Positions 61,356 to 64,000 of a stretch of DNA of 64,000 bases are shown here, one piece after another. Positions within the stretch are counted from its first letter, which is position 1, and each line of letters starts with the position of its first letter. This DNA is from a bacterium. Its GTDB lineage: Bacteria > Bacillota > Clostridia > Christensenellales > CAG-138. Location of the stretch: positions 32,365 to 96,364 of the forward strand of contig JALFDW010000006.1 in the NCBI GenBank assembly GCA_022778545.1, read 5' to 3'. A model generated the notes under the pieces. It had not been told where the DNA came from and searched no databases. It saw only the letters and a program-made list of their open reading frames with translations. A program made the position numbers and the translations under genes.

Positions 61356-61904
61356 ATGGCAATAATTTCCACTAAAGAAGAAATCGTCGATATATATCTT
61401 AAGTATCAAAAGTCGCTATTTCATTTGGCAATGACATATGTTGACACACTATATTTGGCTGAGGATTTGGTCGAAGATACCATTGTGGCTATTCTTGAGA
61501 AATCGCCTGTCTTTGAAAGTGAAGCATCCTGTGTCTGCTATCTGCGTCAGATCGTCCGCAATAAAGCAAAAAGCATGCTGCGCAAGAAATATAAAATTGA
61601 GCCGCAGGAGGATACAGATATTGAGGAGCAACTTATCAAATCCAATGATTTTAACCTACCATATGGTGAAGTAGAGGTTCAGTTACTATTGCACGAAATA
61701 TTGTCGGAATACCCGCAAAACATACGTGAAGCATTTATTGCGCATATAATCGATCAGGAAACCATACCCGTACTGGCTGCCTACTATGGGATAAAAGCCG
61801 ATACACTAAAAAAGCAGATAGGACGCATGAAATCGCGTATCGCGGAATCCATACCTCAAAAAGATATGCGGGCATTCCTGTTTATTCTTATGCTACTGTC
61901 CTAG
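61356..61904 (+). CDS. ECF-type sigma factor
   Basis: 182 residues. Region 2 is visible as LKYQKSLFHLAMTYVDTLYLAEDLVEDTIVAILEK, then RQIVRNKAKSMLRKK, and region 4 as YPQNIREAFIAHIIDQETIPVLAAYYGIKADTLKKQIGRMKSRI. GAGGATCT precedes the ATG at 61356. It is 10 bp after the XRE gene, and a single-TM protein follows, as in sigma/anti-sigma pairs. What it switches on is not visible. Confidence 0.82.
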   Translation: MAIISTKEEIVDIYLKYQKSLFHLAMTYVDTLYLAEDLVEDTIVAILEKSPVFESEASCVCYLRQIVRNKAKSMLRKKYKIEPQEDTDIEEQLIKSNDFNLPYGEVEVQLLLHEILSEYPQNIREAFIAHIIDQETIPVLAAYYGIKADTLKKQIGRMKSRIAESIPQKDMRAFLFILMLLS

Positions 61905-61925
61905 GCAGACTGAAGGAGGTATTCT

Positions 61926-62786
61926 ATGAATTGGGGAACGGCGGAAAAGATATTCCAACGCAAGCCATATTTATTGGACCCATACCGATGCAGAAGTGTG
62001 AAGGATGCTAAAAAGCTGCTCGCTAAGGAAGGCATGCCATCCGCCGAACAGGTTTTAACGGCGGCTAGACTTCGCGCTGGCATGAGCATGTCAGAATGGG
62101 AAGCATATACCGGCATGTCTACTAAGACTATGGAGCGCAAATGCAAACGTGTCACGCCGGTGCGCTTTGGTGGTCTGTTTACTTTGCCTCGTAGGGTGGT
62201 AGTCGCCTTGGTCATTGTTATCATCCTCACGACTTTCATGGCCTGCACTCCTCTTGGACGCTCGTTGGCAGTCAGGGCATACAATGCTATCGTCGAGGTG
62301 ATTGACGGGATATTGTATGTGCGTTCGGAAGAAAATGATGGTATGCTACGAACTGAGTCAATTATATCATCAATTGAAGATACGGTTACCGATTATGCAT
62401 CTATCGATGACGCCTTAGAGCAGATAAAAGACCCGCTGCTTTATTTTCCGGACAATGTGGCTAAGCTAAACAACATTCAGCTGATATCGAATCCAATAGA
62501 AGGAGTATATATTGAAAGTGATTATTTGCTCAAAAGCGATGTGGAGGTTTCAATTGAACAGAGCTGGGAAAGTAGATATGAAGATAATGTAATTATGGAT
62601 GGCACCCAAAAACACGTCCAAATATCGCTTGATAATGGTATGATAATAGATGGAGCGTATTCGAGTGATGATCGGGTATTCATTGGGGTTGCAGTCGCAT
62701 CGAATACTGCGATTCGGATATGCGTTTCCAATGCAAAAGATGTGGCCAACGTAAGGGATGTTCTATCCAGTCTGGTCATGGGTTAA
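61926..62786 (+). CDS. Membrane protein, probable anti-sigma partner
   Basis: 286 residues. A cytoplasmic N-terminus (~90 residues, with an MSMSEWEAYTGMSTKTMERKCK segment that looks helical) is followed by one transmembrane helix (VVVALVIVIILTTFMAC) and an extracellular domain of about 170 residues. The gene directly follows the sigma-factor gene, so it may hold the sigma factor; a zinc-anti-sigma Cys/His motif is not seen. AAGGAGGTATTCT precedes the ATG. Confidence 0.6.
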   Translation: MNWGTAEKIFQRKPYLLDPYRCRSVKDAKKLLAKEGMPSAEQVLTAARLRAGMSMSEWEAYTGMSTKTMERKCKRVTPVRFGGLFTLPRRVVVALVIVIILTTFMACTPLGRSLAVRAYNAIVEVIDGILYVRSEENDGMLRTESIISSIEDTVTDYASIDDALEQIKDPLLYFPDNVAKLNNIQLISNPIEGVYIESDYLLKSDVEVSIEQSWESRYEDNVIMDGTQKHVQISLDNGMIIDGAYSSDDRVFIGVAVASNTAIRICVSNAKDVANVRDVLSSLVMG

Positions 62787-62791
62787 CATCA

Positions 62792-62822
62792 GCGGGACTG
62801 TTCTATCAAAGAACAGTCCCGC
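62792..62822. terminator. Bidirectional terminator between convergent genes
   Basis: GCGGGACTGTTCT pairs perfectly (13 bp) with AGAACAGTCCCGC around ATCAA. The T-run is weak. Confidence 0.7.
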
Positions 62823-62829
62823 TCTGTCA

Positions 62830-63222
62830 TCATATCGTTACATCATAGTAATATGGAACGGTTCCCTCTGAATTATATGTTGTACCATGTACCTCAACTT
62901 TATATGTTCCGCTTTCAGTAATAGAAACATATTTCCCTACAGAAACCGATGCAGTTGTTCCTGTTTTACTAACAGAATCTATATAGATCCACTTACTACC
63001 ACTTTGCTTATACAGCGTTACCGTAACCGTTTTACTCTCGGCAGCACCAAATGCCCTACCCTGTATATAATGCGATCCAACTGAGGTAACATATGCCATG
63101 CCACCACTAAGCGATAGTGAAGCATATGGTTGGGCTGTGTTGTCAGTAGGCTCTGCCAAGGCAGGAACAGCAGACAACACCATAATGCACATGATGAGCA
63201 TAAGAGATACAACTTTTTTCAT
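62830..63222 (-). CDS. Small secreted beta-rich protein
   Basis: 130 residues with a Sec signal peptide (SLMLIMCIMVLSAVPALA, cut before EP). The mature part alternates polar and hydrophobic residues (for example ASVSVGKYVSITESGTYKVEVHG), predicting an all-beta fold. No family recognised. CGGAGGAGAATTGT precedes the ATG at 63222. It lies beside the Rhs-like gene and could be an immunity or accessory protein; that is a guess. Confidence 0.65.
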   Translation of the reverse strand: MKKVVSLMLIMCIMVLSAVPALAEPTDNTAQPYASLSLSGGMAYVTSVGSHYIQGRAFGAAESKTVTVTLYKQSGSKWIYIDSVSKTGTTASVSVGKYVSITESGTYKVEVHGTTYNSEGTVPYYYDVTI

Positions 63223-63586
63223 ACAATTCTCCTCCGTAAATAGTACGCACAAGTGCGGCTAATATATATACGCATAACCCATACCCTAAAGGGACACGAA
63301 AATGCATTTTTCACAAAAAAATTTATATATACCTCTATAAGGCTCCTGATTACTATCCACCTACAAATTGGCATGAATATGACACGGAAATGACACTGCA
63401 AAGAGCAGCGCGGATGGGGATACACTAATCATGACGAAATCCCACGAATCCCGGTGAACGGGTAGAAAGAAACACCGAATCAGGCATTTTCTTAAAAACA
63501 GGCCATTTTCTGGCCACCGCACGGCTCTGTTATTCTGACGCAAAAAAATGGAAGGAGAGAGGCTTGGTCGCGCCTCGAAAAAGCAA
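63223..63586. other. Gene-free stretch before the Rhs-like gene
   Basis: About 360 bp, AT-rich at first. It contains GGCCA-TTTTC-TGGCC and a short inverted repeat near 63252-63262 (CAAGTGCGG region). I see no convincing promoter or coding frame here, apart from a possible earlier in-frame start at 63548 for the following gene. Confidence 0.4.
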
Positions 63587-64000
63587 ATGAAACGTGCAGT
63601 AAAATATGTTGTCAGTATCCTGCTGGCTATTGTGTGTCTGTTTAGCTATACGCTGTGGGACACGGCATATGCATTGTCCAGCGAACTTCAATACAGAGAC
63701 TATATCCGGCATGTTGCGGATAATATCGCGGAAATGCCGGTGGAAACTTTGCCGGACAGCCCGTTGCTATATGAAGACCAATCGGGCCGGGAGGAAAACA
63801 TCAAACGCTTCGTGCGGGAGGACCGCGCCGTTGAAGCAGTGGTCTATCCATATCCTGTGCATTACCAGGAAAACGGAGAATGGAAAGATATAGATAACCG
63901 GCTGGTTCTTGAAACACAGTCGGATGGGACGCAGGTATATACCAACCGGGAAGGCGCATACCACATCTATTTTGCAACGAATTCCAACAGCAATGAACTC
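63587..64000 (+). CDS. N-terminal part of a large secreted protein, Rhs/YD-repeat type (cut by window)
   Basis: 138 codons are present, open to the end of the window. A signal peptide (KRAVKYVVSILLAIVCLFSY) is followed by a segment with VVYPYPVHYQENGEWKDIDNRLV and QVYTNREGAYHIYFATNSNSNE, the kind of sequence that opens Firmicute cell-surface Rhs/WapA-like proteins. I cannot see the repeats or any toxin domain. A start at ATG 63548 is also in frame; neither start has a good ribosome site. Confidence 0.55.
   Translation, partial: MKRAVKYVVSILLAIVCLFSYTLWDTAYALSSELQYRDYIRHVADNIAEMPVETLPDSPLLYEDQSGREENIKRFVREDRAVEAVVYPYPVHYQENGEWKDIDNRLVLETQSDGTQVYTNREGAYHIYFATNSNSNEL

Overview
The window looks like a chromosome segment from an anaerobic, endospore-forming, moderately GC-rich Clostridia (Firmicutes/Bacillota), probably a gut-type amino-acid fermenter. 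The evidence is sporulation genes (yabP, yabQ), a BceRS-BceAB peptide-response module, a zinc-type L31, Rho with a long N-terminal insert, a complete lysine-fermentation operon and a citrate lyase operon. No rRNA or species marker is present, so the species is not named.

Layout. 1-5.7 kb: pyrimidine operon on the minus strand, pyrB-pyrI-pyrC-pyrF-pyrK-pyrD-pyrE (pyrE runs off the window). A consensus promoter, a 33-codon leader peptide and an intrinsic terminator precede it, arranged like the enterobacterial pyrBI attenuator. 5.7-12.3 kb: an M28 peptidase lipoprotein, then a BceAB-type ABC transporter with its histidine kinase and response regulator. 12.5-20.6 kb: zinc-ribbon membrane protein, phosphohexomutase, a KamA-family radical SAM paralogue, rpmE, rho, then yabP-yabQ-divIC-ppx/gppA. 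20.7-26.1 kb: citrate lyase operon citD-citE-citF-citC-citXG (minus).

26.3-30.3 kb: a RiPP island. It has a 45-residue precursor peptide, an ABC exporter without a leader-peptidase domain, a JAMM/MPN-fold putative metalloprotease and a radical SAM/SPASM-type maturase. The last two genes are strikingly AT-rich, and a 17-bp direct repeat lies at both edges of the island.

30.3-33.4 kb: TetR regulator, DUF2500 protein, flavodoxin-like protein, DUF2461 protein, acyl-ACP thioesterase. 33.5-46.0 kb: lysine fermentation. kamB-kamC (reactivase of lysine 5,6-aminomutase) are followed by kal-kce-kdd-kamA-kamD-kamE-acd-etfB-etfA. A lysine riboswitch precedes kal; its P1 3' strand is part of the terminator's 5' arm, so lysine is predicted to turn the operon on. 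Together these genes take lysine to crotonyl-CoA/butyryl-CoA level; the acetoacetate CoA-transferase step is not encoded here.

46-55.4 kb: ordinary chromosomal genes (unknown nuclease-like protein, amidohydrolase, XRE-TPR regulator, MATE pump, pckA, nitroreductase, L,D-transpeptidase lipoprotein, adenosine deaminase) and two tRNA-Met genes (initiator and elongator). 55.4-64 kb: mobile DNA. An ICE-type parA is followed by a parB cut off after about 179 codons. Beyond the break lie a two-domain peptidoglycan hydrolase, a lipoprotein, a holin-like protein and a phage-type regulator on the minus strand; on the plus strand are an XRE regulator, a sigma factor and a membrane partner; then a small secreted protein (minus) and the start of a large secreted protein resembling Rhs/YD-repeat proteins.

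Most worth following up: the RiPP island with its JAMM protein, the predicted lysine-ON riboswitch, the pyrBI-like attenuator in a Firmicute, the prion-like region of Rho, and the holin/endolysin/sigma cassette beside the Rhs-like gene.
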